Shown here: in pieces, positions 54,261-61,572 of the stretch
Position numbering within the stretch: the first letter of the stretch is position 1
How the letters are laid out: every line of letters begins with the position of its first letter
Program-made: the position numbers and the translations under genes
Assembly (NCBI GenBank): GCA_018823415.1
Contig: JAHJIN010000548.1
Location: 1 to 61,572, forward strand
Reading direction: 5' to 3'
DNA length: 61,572 nt
Origin: Chloroflexota bacterium
GTDB taxonomy: Bacteria > Chloroflexota > JAHJIN01
Notes under the pieces: generated by a model
What the model was told of the DNA's origin: nothing
The model's input: the letters and a program-made list of their open reading frames with translations, nothing else
Database searches by the model: none

Positions 54261-55063
54261 CACCCGGCCCCCTTGCGCGCCTCGATGATCTGCACCTGGC
54301 CCCGGTCGCGCAGCGGCCGATAGGCCCACGCCAGCAGGTCCGACAGCCAGATCACCCCCTGCCAGACGGCGACGTGCCGGTGCAGGCCCAAGACCGTGAA
54401 CGGAAAAAACGGCACGATCAAGGTGCGAATGTTCGCGTGCAGGCCGGCGCGCCGAAAAATCTCCTGATACTGAGCCGGCGAGCGCGTGCCCACGTGCAGA
54501 TCGTCGTCCTCTGCCGCAGACCGAGCCAGCCGCCGGCCCCGCCACGCCAGGAGCCGGTCCCGCAGCCGGGCCGGGATCAGCGCCGCATAGAACTCGATGG
54601 TGTGATGATAGGCGGCGGCGTTGGGTTCCAGGGCCAGCAGCCACCCGCCGGGGCGCAGCACGCGCGCCACCTCGGCTATGGCCTGCTCCGGCCGGGGCAG
54701 GTGATGAAGCGTGCCCAGGCTGACCACCGCATCGAACGAGCCGTCCGCAAAAGGGAGCTGTTCGGCGTCGCCTTGCAGCCAGCCGGCCCGAGCCGCCGGC
54801 CCCACGCGCTCTCGCGACCGGCGCACAAACTGCATCGAGATGTCCAGCCCCATCACGGCGCAAGATGCAGCCGCCAGCCGCAGCGCCGTGTCGCCGTGAC
54901 CGCACCCCAGGTCCAACACGCGCTGGCCGGCCAATCGCCCGGTCCAGCGGTCGAGCGTATAGCGGGAGCGCAGCAGGCCCATGTAGGCGCTTTGCTCTGT
55001 CTTGGCCTCGTACTCGCGGAACAGCCGATCATAGTGCTGGCGCTGGCGGTCTTTTATGTCCAT
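54260..55063 (-). CDS. Class I SAM-dependent methyltransferase
   Basis: 267 aa. Motif I VLDLGCGHGDTAL (about 49-61) binds S-adenosylmethionine, followed by GLDIS, QGDAEQLPFADGSFDAVVS and an HHLPRPEQAIAEVARVLRPGG block typical of UbiE/Methyltransf_11 enzymes. The substrate is unknown; the setting suggests a lipid carrier or sugar. The C-terminal third has a hydrophobic stretch (VPFFPFTVLGLHRHVAVWQGVIWLSDLLAW) that could contact the membrane. It overlaps the flippase gene by 10 bp at its start and the GT4 gene by 1 bp at its stop. Confidence 0.9.
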   Translation of the reverse strand: MDIKDRQRQHYDRLFREYEAKTEQSAYMGLLRSRYTLDRWTGRLAGQRVLDLGCGHGDTALRLAAASCAVMGLDISMQFVRRSRERVGPAARAGWLQGDAEQLPFADGSFDAVVSLGTLHHLPRPEQAIAEVARVLRPGGWLLALEPNAAAYHHTIEFYAALIPARLRDRLLAWRGRRLARSAAEDDDLHVGTRSPAQYQEIFRRAGLHANIRTLIVPFFPFTVLGLHRHVAVWQGVIWLSDLLAWAYRPLRDRGQVQIIEARKGAG

Positions 55064-56640
55064 CGCCAGCCCCGCAATCCCACGCGCCCGCCCACTGCCG
55101 CCAGCAGGAGACGTAACTCGCTCAGGCGCAGCACATAGGCCAGCGCCACATAGACCCCGGCCCCCACCACCACGCAAACCAGCACCGACCAGAGCGTGGG
55201 CCACCCGGCGGCCAGGAACAAAAGCGCGTAGACGGTCAGACCCATTCCCACGGCCGCTGTGCTGATCTTGGCAAACGCAACCAGGATCAGCCGGCCTCCC
55301 AGTGGGCCGAGCTTCCATCGCGCCAGGAGCAGGCTGGTCACGGCCATCACCGTGGCGTTGGCCGACAGCGCCAGCGCGATGCCGGCCTGCTTCATCGGGC
55401 CGATGGCAGTCAGATCCACCAGCACGTGTACCAGCGCCCCGGCGACGACGATCAGCAGAATGAGGTGAGCCTCTTTGCGGGCCAGGAACAGGCGCACTGC
55501 GATAAAGACGATGGCTTGAGGGACCAGACCCACCGCGTACGCCAGCAACGCCGAGGCCGTGATGGCCGTGTCCTGTGCGCCGAATGCACCGCGTTCATAG
55601 AGCAGCCGAACCACCGGCTGGTGCAGCGCGACCAACCCCACCGTGGCCGGGATCAGGAAAAAGGCGGCGATACGCAGGGCCAGCGCCAGGTCGCGCTTGA
55701 GACCCGTCATATCGTCCTCGGCCACGCGCCAGGAAAACTGGGCAATCGCCACCGTGGTCACGGCCAGCACGCAGATCTGGAACGGCAGTTGAAAGATGTT
55801 GGTGGCAAAACTCAACGCCGCCAGACTTCCCTCGGCCAGTTGCGAGCCAAGGTTGCGGTCTACCCAGCCCAGACTCATGTTCACCAGTCGCACCAGGAAC
55901 ATGAGCAGCGTAAACGCACCCAGAGCGCCCCAGACCTCGCGAAACCGCAGATCCAGGCGCGGCCCGCGAGGCGCCAGCCGACGCCGCCACAGACCCACTG
56001 CCAGGATGCCCAGTTGCACCAGCGTGCCCAGCACCAGGCCCCAGGTGAGGCTCTGGATGCTCAACGTGCCGGCAAACACCGCGATCATGGCAATGACGAC
56101 GACCGTCGCCGCCAGCGGCGACAGGCCCACCAGCAAAAAGGCCCGGTGCGCCGTCAGCACCGACAGGGCGAAATTGGTCAGCGCCAGGATCAGCGTATAG
56201 ACGGTCATCACCCGCACGATCTGCACCGTCAGGTCGGCCGTCTCGGGGGCAAAGCCAGGGGCCACAAAGGACACCACCTGCGGCGCAAACACGTTCACGC
56301 CGGTCACCACGGCCCCGGTTACCAGCACGATAAGCAGCGCTACCGTCTCCAGCATTCGCTGGGCGTCGTCTCGGTCCCGGGCCAGCCGGGCGATGTACAC
56401 GGGGATGAACGTGTCCTCGATGAGCGGGCGCAGCAGGACCAGCGCCAGGTTCGAGACGTACAACCCTACGTTAAAGGCATCGGTCAGGCCGCTCAGCCCA
56501 AAAAAGGCCGAGACCAGCATCTCGCGGGCCAGATACAGGCCCTTGTCCAGCACCTGGGCGATCATCAGGATCGCCACGGGCTTGACGAGGGTCGAGCCGG
56601 GCCGGGTCTGTTCGTTGGCGGCGCCGGTGTCCTGCTCCAT
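55054..56640 (-). CDS. MurJ/Wzx-type lipid-linked glycan flippase (MOP superfamily)
   Basis: 528 aa with about 14 membrane helices. The N-terminal region LDKGLYLAREMLVSAFFGLSG and RPLIEDTFIPVYI matches the MviN/MurJ pattern. It would flip an undecaprenyl-linked saccharide or lipid II across the membrane; the glycan setting favours a polysaccharide role, but peptidoglycan is not excluded. An ATG at 56640 with AGGTGG upstream is preferred over the GTG at 56652, which would overlap the preceding gene by 8 bp. Confidence 0.88.
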   Translation of the reverse strand: MEQDTGAANEQTRPGSTLVKPVAILMIAQVLDKGLYLAREMLVSAFFGLSGLTDAFNVGLYVSNLALVLLRPLIEDTFIPVYIARLARDRDDAQRMLETVALLIVLVTGAVVTGVNVFAPQVVSFVAPGFAPETADLTVQIVRVMTVYTLILALTNFALSVLTAHRAFLLVGLSPLAATVVVIAMIAVFAGTLSIQSLTWGLVLGTLVQLGILAVGLWRRRLAPRGPRLDLRFREVWGALGAFTLLMFLVRLVNMSLGWVDRNLGSQLAEGSLAALSFATNIFQLPFQICVLAVTTVAIAQFSWRVAEDDMTGLKRDLALALRIAAFFLIPATVGLVALHQPVVRLLYERGAFGAQDTAITASALLAYAVGLVPQAIVFIAVRLFLARKEAHLILLIVVAGALVHVLVDLTAIGPMKQAGIALALSANATVMAVTSLLLARWKLGPLGGRLILVAFAKISTAAVGMGLTVYALLFLAAGWPTLWSVLVCVVVGAGVYVALAYVLRLSELRLLLAAVGGRVGLRGWRWT

Positions 56641-56644
56641 CGGA

Positions 56645-57901
56645 TCAGCCACCTGGGACCGGCCGGCGCGTCGCGCGTCCCACCAGCCCCCCGATCCATG
56701 CCAGCCCCAGCACAGCCAGCATCACGATCAGCGGCAGAAACGGCAGCGTATAACGCGGGTTGGGCTTGAAATAGATGCTAAACACTGTCACATACGGCAA
56801 GACCAGGCACCAGGCCAGCAGCGGCCAATGCCGCACCCGCCACGCCTGCCACAGGCCCAGGCCGGTCAGTCCCAAAAGCGCCCAGTGGCCCACCTGATAG
56901 ATCAGGCCGAGCGCGCGCGACAGGCGATCCAGCCCATTGGGGTGCCCCCACAATTCCAAAAGCTTGGCCGCCAGGATGCGCGCATACAGCACCGGCTCCT
57001 GGCGCGCAAAGGACAGGTCCCACACGTAGCGCATGGGCGCGTAGGCCAGGTCGTTTTCGTCCAGCGTTTCGGGCGACGTGCCCTGCTCGGCGTCCTGGGT
57101 GTTCCACTCTTGCCAGAATGGCGATACGTACCCATAGCCGGTGAGCTTGTAGACCATGTACGCCGTGCGGTCGGTGAAAAAGACCTGCCCAAATTCCATA
57201 TAGTTTCGCACTATCCACGGCACCAGTAGCAGCAGGCAGGTGACGGACACCAGGACCACGTATCGTACACGATGGGTCTTGACGAGCAGCGCGCCGGCTG
57301 CCACCATCACCGGGACAAAGGCCACCAGTGTCTCGCGGGTCAACATGGACAGGCCAAACCCGACGCCGGCCAGCACAGCGCTCGTGGCGGTGGGCCGCTG
57401 GACCGAGCGGATCCACCACCAGCAACTCAACTGGATGACCAACGTGTACAGGGTTTCGGTGAGGATGCGCCCTTCCCAAAGGATCAAGACCGGGTACAGG
57501 CCCACGCCGAGCATGGCTGTCCAGGCGAGACCGGGGCGCCGGGGAAACAGGTCGCGCATTAACCCGAACGTCACCAGGCAGTTGGCCGTACCCAGGAGCA
57601 CCTGGACGAGGCGGACCGCCAGCAGGCTGTGCCCGCTCGCGGCGAAAATCAAGGCCCCCAGGTAGGGATAGAGAGGCGCGTTCAGGGCAAAGGGGACGCC
57701 CGGTTCTGGCCCAAACGTCCCGGTCGTCAGCAGGTTCTCGGCGATGTGGATGTAGCGCAGTTCGTCCAGCTCCAGCTCGCCCAGGGGCACCATCAGCACG
57801 ATCAGGAGATGCGTTAGCAGGATCAACAGCGTCACGCCCAGCAGGGTTGCACGCTGGTGCGCCGCGATCCAGGTTTTCAAGCGATAGACCACTGCGGTCA
57901 T
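56645..57901 (-). CDS. GT39/ArnT-like membrane glycosyltransferase
   Basis: 418 aa, about 11 membrane helices. Near the N-terminus the loop ELELDELRYIHIAENLL carries the acidic pair followed by Arg/Tyr that is typical of PMT/ArnT-type (GT-C) enzymes; KPNPRYTLPFLP lies near the C-terminus. These enzymes transfer a sugar from a polyprenyl-phosphate donor on the outer face of the membrane. ATG 57901 is preferred to GTG 57907 because AGGAG sits 5 nt upstream. The GT2 enzyme at 59450 could supply its donor. Confidence 0.87.
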   Translation of the reverse strand: MTAVVYRLKTWIAAHQRATLLGVTLLILLTHLLIVLMVPLGELELDELRYIHIAENLLTTGTFGPEPGVPFALNAPLYPYLGALIFAASGHSLLAVRLVQVLLGTANCLVTFGLMRDLFPRRPGLAWTAMLGVGLYPVLILWEGRILTETLYTLVIQLSCWWWIRSVQRPTATSAVLAGVGFGLSMLTRETLVAFVPVMVAAGALLVKTHRVRYVVLVSVTCLLLLVPWIVRNYMEFGQVFFTDRTAYMVYKLTGYGYVSPFWQEWNTQDAEQGTSPETLDENDLAYAPMRYVWDLSFARQEPVLYARILAAKLLELWGHPNGLDRLSRALGLIYQVGHWALLGLTGLGLWQAWRVRHWPLLAWCLVLPYVTVFSIYFKPNPRYTLPFLPLIVMLAVLGLAWIGGLVGRATRRPVPGG

Positions 57902-57909
57902 TGGCACTC

Positions 57910-58923
57910 CTACTCTGCCCCGGACCGGCTACCGCGCAGTAGCACCCAGGCCCAGGCTGCCAGGCCAAACACCAAGGCATAGACCAGGGCTTGCAGATGG
58001 ACCGCAAACCCGGTCGCCAGGGCCAGGTCCACGTCCATCCCCACCAGCACAAAGCCGGCCGTCCAGCCGGCCTCCAGCGTGCCAAAGTTGCCCAGGCTGT
58101 TGATGGGCAGCACCGTGGTCAGGGTGGCAGCCGTCGCGCCGATCAAGGTCTGCGCCGGCGAAACGACTACGCCCAGGCTCAACAGCAGGGCGTACAACAT
58201 GCCGAAATTGCTCAACCACACCGCCAGCGAACTCGACAGCAAATCGACAACCTGGCGCGGGCCGCCCAGCGCGTCCAGCCCCACCTCGACATCGCCGACG
58301 AGCCGGGCGATACGGGCCTGCCCCGGCACACGCGACAGGGGCCGGGCAGCGAGCAAGCGCAGCGCCAGGCGACACAAGGCCCGGCGCCATACCACCAGCG
58401 CCCCGATGACGCCCACCACCAGGGCCATGCTGACCAGGGCGATCCAGAAATACGTCAACGCCGGCGTCGGCAACTGGCCCAGCAGGGGGCCGGCGCCCAG
58501 CACAAACAACAACCCTATCGCCACCAGGTCAAACAGCCGGGCAATGAGCAAGGATACCAACCCCTGCCCCACCGGCAAGCTCTGGCTCTTGTGCGCCAGG
58601 TACACATAAGACAACTCGCCCAGGCGCGCCGGCAACACCTGATTCGCCAGGCTCATCGCCAGGACCACGCCCAACATCGTCGGGATCCTGTGCAGGGGCG
58701 CGCGCGTCAGCCGCACAAAGCGATAGGACCGGGCCAGATTGTTCGCCAGGTACAGCAGACAGCCCACCAGGAACCACGTTCCATCGGTCTGAGCCAGCAG
58801 CCGGACCGTGGCCTCCAAGTCGAGCTGGGAGAGCAAAAAGCCCAACAGCACCAGGCCCACCAGAAAACCGATGAGGTTGGGCCACGACAAAAAGCGGCGC
58901 CTGAGGCGGTCGCTCGCGTTCAT
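57910..58923 (-). CDS. LPG-synthase-TM / AglD-like (UPF0104) membrane protein
   Basis: 337 aa with about eight membrane helices. It has the YLANNLARSYRFVRL region, LPARLGELSYVYLA, ARLFDLVAIG and LPINSLGNFGTLEAGW found in the flippase-like lysylphosphatidylglycerol-synthase membrane family (YbhN/AglD2). These proteins are common in glycan loci and are thought to move or modify lipid-linked intermediates. The start overlaps the acyltransferase stop by 4 bp. Confidence 0.88.
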   Translation of the reverse strand: MNASDRLRRRFLSWPNLIGFLVGLVLLGFLLSQLDLEATVRLLAQTDGTWFLVGCLLYLANNLARSYRFVRLTRAPLHRIPTMLGVVLAMSLANQVLPARLGELSYVYLAHKSQSLPVGQGLVSLLIARLFDLVAIGLLFVLGAGPLLGQLPTPALTYFWIALVSMALVVGVIGALVVWRRALCRLALRLLAARPLSRVPGQARIARLVGDVEVGLDALGGPRQVVDLLSSSLAVWLSNFGMLYALLLSLGVVVSPAQTLIGATAATLTTVLPINSLGNFGTLEAGWTAGFVLVGMDVDLALATGFAVHLQALVYALVFGLAAWAWVLLRGSRSGAE

Positions 58924-59447
58924 GGTCCCCGCTGACCGATGACGCGGGCCGGCACGCCCCCCACGATCTCCCAGTCGCCCACGTCACGGTTCACCACGGC
59001 CCCGGCGCCCACGATGGCTCCCTCGCCGATGCGGTTGACGGACGACAAGATCACGGCAAACGCCCCGATCCAGGCATCGCGGCCGATGGTCAGGCTGCTC
59101 AGGCGCGTGTCCTGGTCCTTTTTACGGCGCCGGCCGGCCACCACGTGTTCGTGCGTCTCGATGATCACGTACTGGGAAATCCACACGTCATCCTCGATGA
59201 CAATGCCCCCGGCATAGTCCAGTTCTACATGATGGTTGATGCCCACGTCGCGCCCAACCCGGAGATAGCCACCCCGGACGCCGTGCGGCCGGATGCACAG
59301 CACCGCCCGGTTAAAGGATGACCCCGCGCCGATCTGGAAGAACCGGCGATAGCACCACATGCGCACGGCCAACAGCCCCGGCGCGTCGAACAGGGTGCTG
59401 GATACCACGATCTGGATGGCACGCCGAACCAGCTCGGACTCGAACAC
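58920..59447 (-). CDS. Hexapeptide-repeat (LbH) acyltransferase, WcaF-like
   Basis: 175 aa. Left-handed beta-helix built of imperfect hexapeptides (LRVGRDVGINHHVELD, IVIEDDVWISQYVII, LTIGRDAWIGAFAVI) with His in ETHEH and the classic end GAIVGAGAVVNRDVGDWEIVGGVPARVIG. It probably O-acetylates a sugar of the surface glycan, like WcaF in colanic acid synthesis. It starts with GTG 59447, 2 bp after the GT2 stop. Confidence 0.92.
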   Translation of the reverse strand: MFESELVRRAIQIVVSSTLFDAPGLLAVRMWCYRRFFQIGAGSSFNRAVLCIRPHGVRGGYLRVGRDVGINHHVELDYAGGIVIEDDVWISQYVIIETHEHVVAGRRRKKDQDTRLSSLTIGRDAWIGAFAVILSSVNRIGEGAIVGAGAVVNRDVGDWEIVGGVPARVIGQRGP

Positions 59448-59449
59448 GG

Positions 59450-60406
59450 CTATTTGCCCTCTTCCATGTCAAACAGCATGGCGAACAGCAGAAACTGCAA
59501 GCCGGTGATGATCAGCAGCGCGCACAGGATGGCCCGGGGGCCAGACACGCCGATGCCCACCCACTGCTGCCACACCAGGAACAGGCCCCACAGAAACCCA
59601 ACCGGCAGCAGCGTCATGCCGGCACCGTAAAAGAACACCAGCGGGTGAAAGTCCCACAGCACATACTTGTTCCACAGGCGCCAGAAAAAGCCCCGCAGCA
59701 ACATGGGCGACACGCGCAGGGCATAGCGCAGGCCCTTGATCTGTGACTGGCGCTCGCCGGGCAAATAGATGGCCCGCCGGGGCACGTCCTTGACCCGCAG
59801 GCCATAAGCGTTGAGCCGGATCAGGAAATCCATCGGATAACCATAGCCCGGCCAGGCCCGGTCCCAGTCCACCCGCTCCAGGCCCTCGCGGTTGATGGCG
59901 GTAAAGCCTTCCACCACATCGGCCACCTTGTAAAAGCCCGAGGCGATCTTGGTGAGGATGGTAATAATCATGTTGCCGGTGACGCGGGTCCGGGGCATGT
60001 TGCCGGGGATGGCAGCCAGGGAGCCGGCACGCCGCATGAACCGATTGCCCTTGGTATAGTCGGCCTCGCCCCGGATCAGCGGGTCCAGCAGGTTGGGGAT
60101 CTGGTCCAGGGGCATCTGGTAATCACCGCCGCACACCACGGCGATGTCATAGTCGCCTTCCAGTACGCGCTTGTAGCCGGTGATGATGCCGGCGCCCGGG
60201 CCGCGATTGGTCTCGTGACGGATCAGCTCGATGCGCGGATCGGCCGCCGCGCATTCCTGCACCACCGCGGCCATATTGTCCGTGCTGGCGTCGTCCACCA
60301 CGATGATCGTGTCGACGAGGTCTGGCACGTGTTCCAGCGTGGGCCGGATCAGCCGCTCCTCGTTGTACGCCGGGATGACCAGCGCGATGCGTTTGTCCTG
60401 GTACAT
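59450..60406 (-). CDS. GT2 polyprenyl-phosphate glycosyltransferase (DPM1/GtrB-like)
   Basis: 318 aa. GT-A fold with VIPAYNEERLI, VVDDASTDN, ETNRGPGAGIITGYKR and VVCGGDYQM, where GGD sits in place of the usual DxD. Two C-terminal membrane helices (about 240-262 and 285-307). Relatives make polyprenyl-phosphate mannose or glucose, the donor for GT39-type enzymes, two of which are encoded beside it. It starts 7 bp after the stop of the next upstream gene. Confidence 0.92.
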   Translation of the reverse strand: MYQDKRIALVIPAYNEERLIRPTLEHVPDLVDTIIVVDDASTDNMAAVVQECAAADPRIELIRHETNRGPGAGIITGYKRVLEGDYDIAVVCGGDYQMPLDQIPNLLDPLIRGEADYTKGNRFMRRAGSLAAIPGNMPRTRVTGNMIITILTKIASGFYKVADVVEGFTAINREGLERVDWDRAWPGYGYPMDFLIRLNAYGLRVKDVPRRAIYLPGERQSQIKGLRYALRVSPMLLRGFFWRLWNKYVLWDFHPLVFFYGAGMTLLPVGFLWGLFLVWQQWVGIGVSGPRAILCALLIITGLQFLLFAMLFDMEEGK

Positions 60407-60413
60407 AACAGCC

Positions 60414-61572
60414 TCACTTGAGCTTGAGCACGTGGATGTGGCTCGTGATAAAGGTCTGGTGCAAATCGCGGAACTCGAGGCCCAGCACCCGCACCACCGA
60501 TTCGAAATCAGCCACCGGTTCGTAGCGTTCGTCCATCCAGCGCGTCAGGGCCGCCGCCTGCTCCGGCGTGAGCAACTCGCCCACCTTGCGCGCGTCCCGC
60601 TGGGTCCAGATCAGGTACTCGACATCAGGGTACGGCGGGTTGGCGGCGTCCAATGGATAGACCACGTACCGGTAGCGCGAGCCGCCGGCGGGTGGGTGAA
60701 AAAAGTCCTCGTACAAAAGGTCCGGGTCGTCCCAGTACGGGTCCTGGTTGTACAGGCCAAAGGTGCTGCCGGCCGGCACATTGGCCTGGATCCAGCGCGA
60801 GGCATCCTGGCTGGCCGTGTCCGAGCAGTAGAAAAACAGCCCGGCGACGAGGCTCGGCCCCAGGGCCAATGCCACAGCCAACGCCACGGCAGCCGCCAGC
60901 GCGGCCCCGCGTGGCCGGGAGCAAGCGACCCACCGGCGCGCCCGGTCGACGGCCGCGACCGCCAGCAGGATGAAAAACGGCGCCAGGGGCAGCGTGCGCC
61001 CCACCGTGGCGTTATAGGTAACAGCCGCCACCATGCCAAACAGCCCAATCCACACCAGTGCCAGCGTTTCGACCGGGGTGCGACGACGATGCAACAGCGC
61101 CGCAATCAGGCCCGTGCCGCCCAGCAAATAGAGGCCCCAGCCCAGGCTGGCCGGCAGCGTGTCGGCGAAAAGCTGGGCCAGGCCGGCCACGAACGCGCCC
61201 GGCCCCACGTTCCCAAACAGCGAGCCGCCCAGTTCGGCGGCGCCTCCTGCCGAGGCAGTTGGGTTCAGCAGCACGTAGGGGTTGGTCAGGAAAAAGGTCG
61301 CCAGCAAGGCGACGCCCAGCACCAGCAACCGCCCCAGTTGTGCACGGCCCAACCAGGCCGACGGCCGCCACCACGCCGGCTGGCCCAGGCCGTGGGCCAC
61401 CAGCAGCACGGGCAGCAGTGGCAGCGCGCTCCACTTGGTGCCAATCGCCAGGCCGGCGCTGACGCCGGCCAGCAGGTAATCGCGCCAGCGGCCCTGCTGC
61501 GCCACGTCGATGAGCCAGTAGACCGTCAGTGTGATGAAAAAGGTCACCGGCACGTCGGTTTCCAGGTAATGG
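60414..61572 (-). CDS. GT39/PMT-like membrane glycosyltransferase, N-terminus beyond the window
   Basis: About 386 aa visible; the frame stays open to the window edge with HYLETDVPVTFF, so the true start lies outside. About seven membrane helices remain, with TKWSALPLLP and TNPYVLLNP loops and a soluble C-terminal domain (about the last 140 residues) after the final helix. Consistent with a PMT/GT39 enzyme using a polyprenyl-phosphate sugar, possibly that made by the GT2 enzyme 7 bp downstream. Confidence 0.85.
   Translation of the reverse strand, partial: HYLETDVPVTFFITLTVYWLIDVAQQGRWRDYLLAGVSAGLAIGTKWSALPLLPVLLVAHGLGQPAWWRPSAWLGRAQLGRLLVLGVALLATFFLTNPYVLLNPTASAGGAAELGGSLFGNVGPGAFVAGLAQLFADTLPASLGWGLYLLGGTGLIAALLHRRRTPVETLALVWIGLFGMVAAVTYNATVGRTLPLAPFFILLAVAAVDRARRWVACSRPRGAALAAAVALAVALALGPSLVAGLFFYCSDTASQDASRWIQANVPAGSTFGLYNQDPYWDDPDLLYEDFFHPPAGGSRYRYVVYPLDAANPPYPDVEYLIWTQRDARKVGELLTPEQAAALTRWMDERYEPVADFESVVRVLGLEFRDLHQTFITSHIHVLKLK

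Noticed and set aside
54261-54905. A 600-codon frame joining the GT4 glycosyltransferase to an N-terminal extension
   Set aside because: The extension is Arg/Gly/Ala-rich and lies in the wrong frame of a clear methyltransferase gene; ATG 54260 has its own ribosome site.
1-61572. CRISPR arrays, insertion sequences or prophage
   Set aside because: Read for regularly spaced repeats, terminal inverted repeats with transposase, and phage genes; none found. The repeats seen are coding GAF duplications.

Overview
The window looks like the chromosome of a GC-rich, free-living bacterium. The style of the genes (very long GAF/PAS arrays, tightly packed kinase-less sensors, TATAAT-type promoters, tRNAs with an encoded CCA, a Tat-exported NiFe hydrogenase subunit) suggests Chloroflexota. 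That placement is an inference from gene style, not a phylogenetic result. I see no IS element, prophage or CRISPR array.

Left end (1-5240). A NiFe-hydrogenase small subunit reads leftwards out of the window; its large subunit would lie beyond the edge. It diverges from a NarL-type response regulator. Then come tRNA-Arg(CCG), a 91-aa single-helix membrane protein, and, on the minus strand, a membrane protein plus a HisKA_3-type sensor kinase downstream of tRNA-Val(CAC). The kinase and the NarL-type regulator are a plausible two-component pair.

Centre (about 5400-51730). A promoter overlapped by two inverted repeats precedes 22 consecutive plus-strand genes with gaps of 111 bp or less and several ATGA overlaps, about 46 kb in all. 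Order: a HTH protein with a non-phosphorylatable pseudo-receiver; two CheY-like receivers; a membrane kinase with an eroded ATPase domain; a 2521-aa soluble protein with two PAS and 13 GAF units; a FIST-domain sensor; a 1468-aa PAS/GAF protein; three membrane GAF sensors; a LivK-type solute-binding lipoprotein followed by two HAMP-GAF sensors, an unknown membrane protein and a 6-TM GAF sensor; an NMT1/ThiY-type solute-binding lipoprotein followed by three more membrane GAF sensors; one intact hybrid histidine kinase with a receiver; a threonine-synthase-like enzyme fused to a receiver; an RsbR-like PAS-GAF-STAS protein; and an EamA transporter. Eleven of the large sensors have no kinase, cyclase or chemotaxis output and end in the same roughly 40-residue half-GAF tail. 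I read the locus as a many-input sensory array that probably converges on the one intact kinase. I know of no described system with this composition.

Right end (51732-61572). A minus-strand cell-surface glycan cluster meets the sensor operon tail to tail with 1 nt between the stop codons. It encodes a PaaK/CapK-like adenylate-forming enzyme, a GT4 glycosyltransferase, a methyltransferase, a MurJ/Wzx-type flippase, two GT39-like membrane glycosyltransferases (one cut by the window edge), an LPG-synthase/AglD-like membrane protein, a hexapeptide acyltransferase and a GT2 polyprenyl-phosphate glycosyltransferase.
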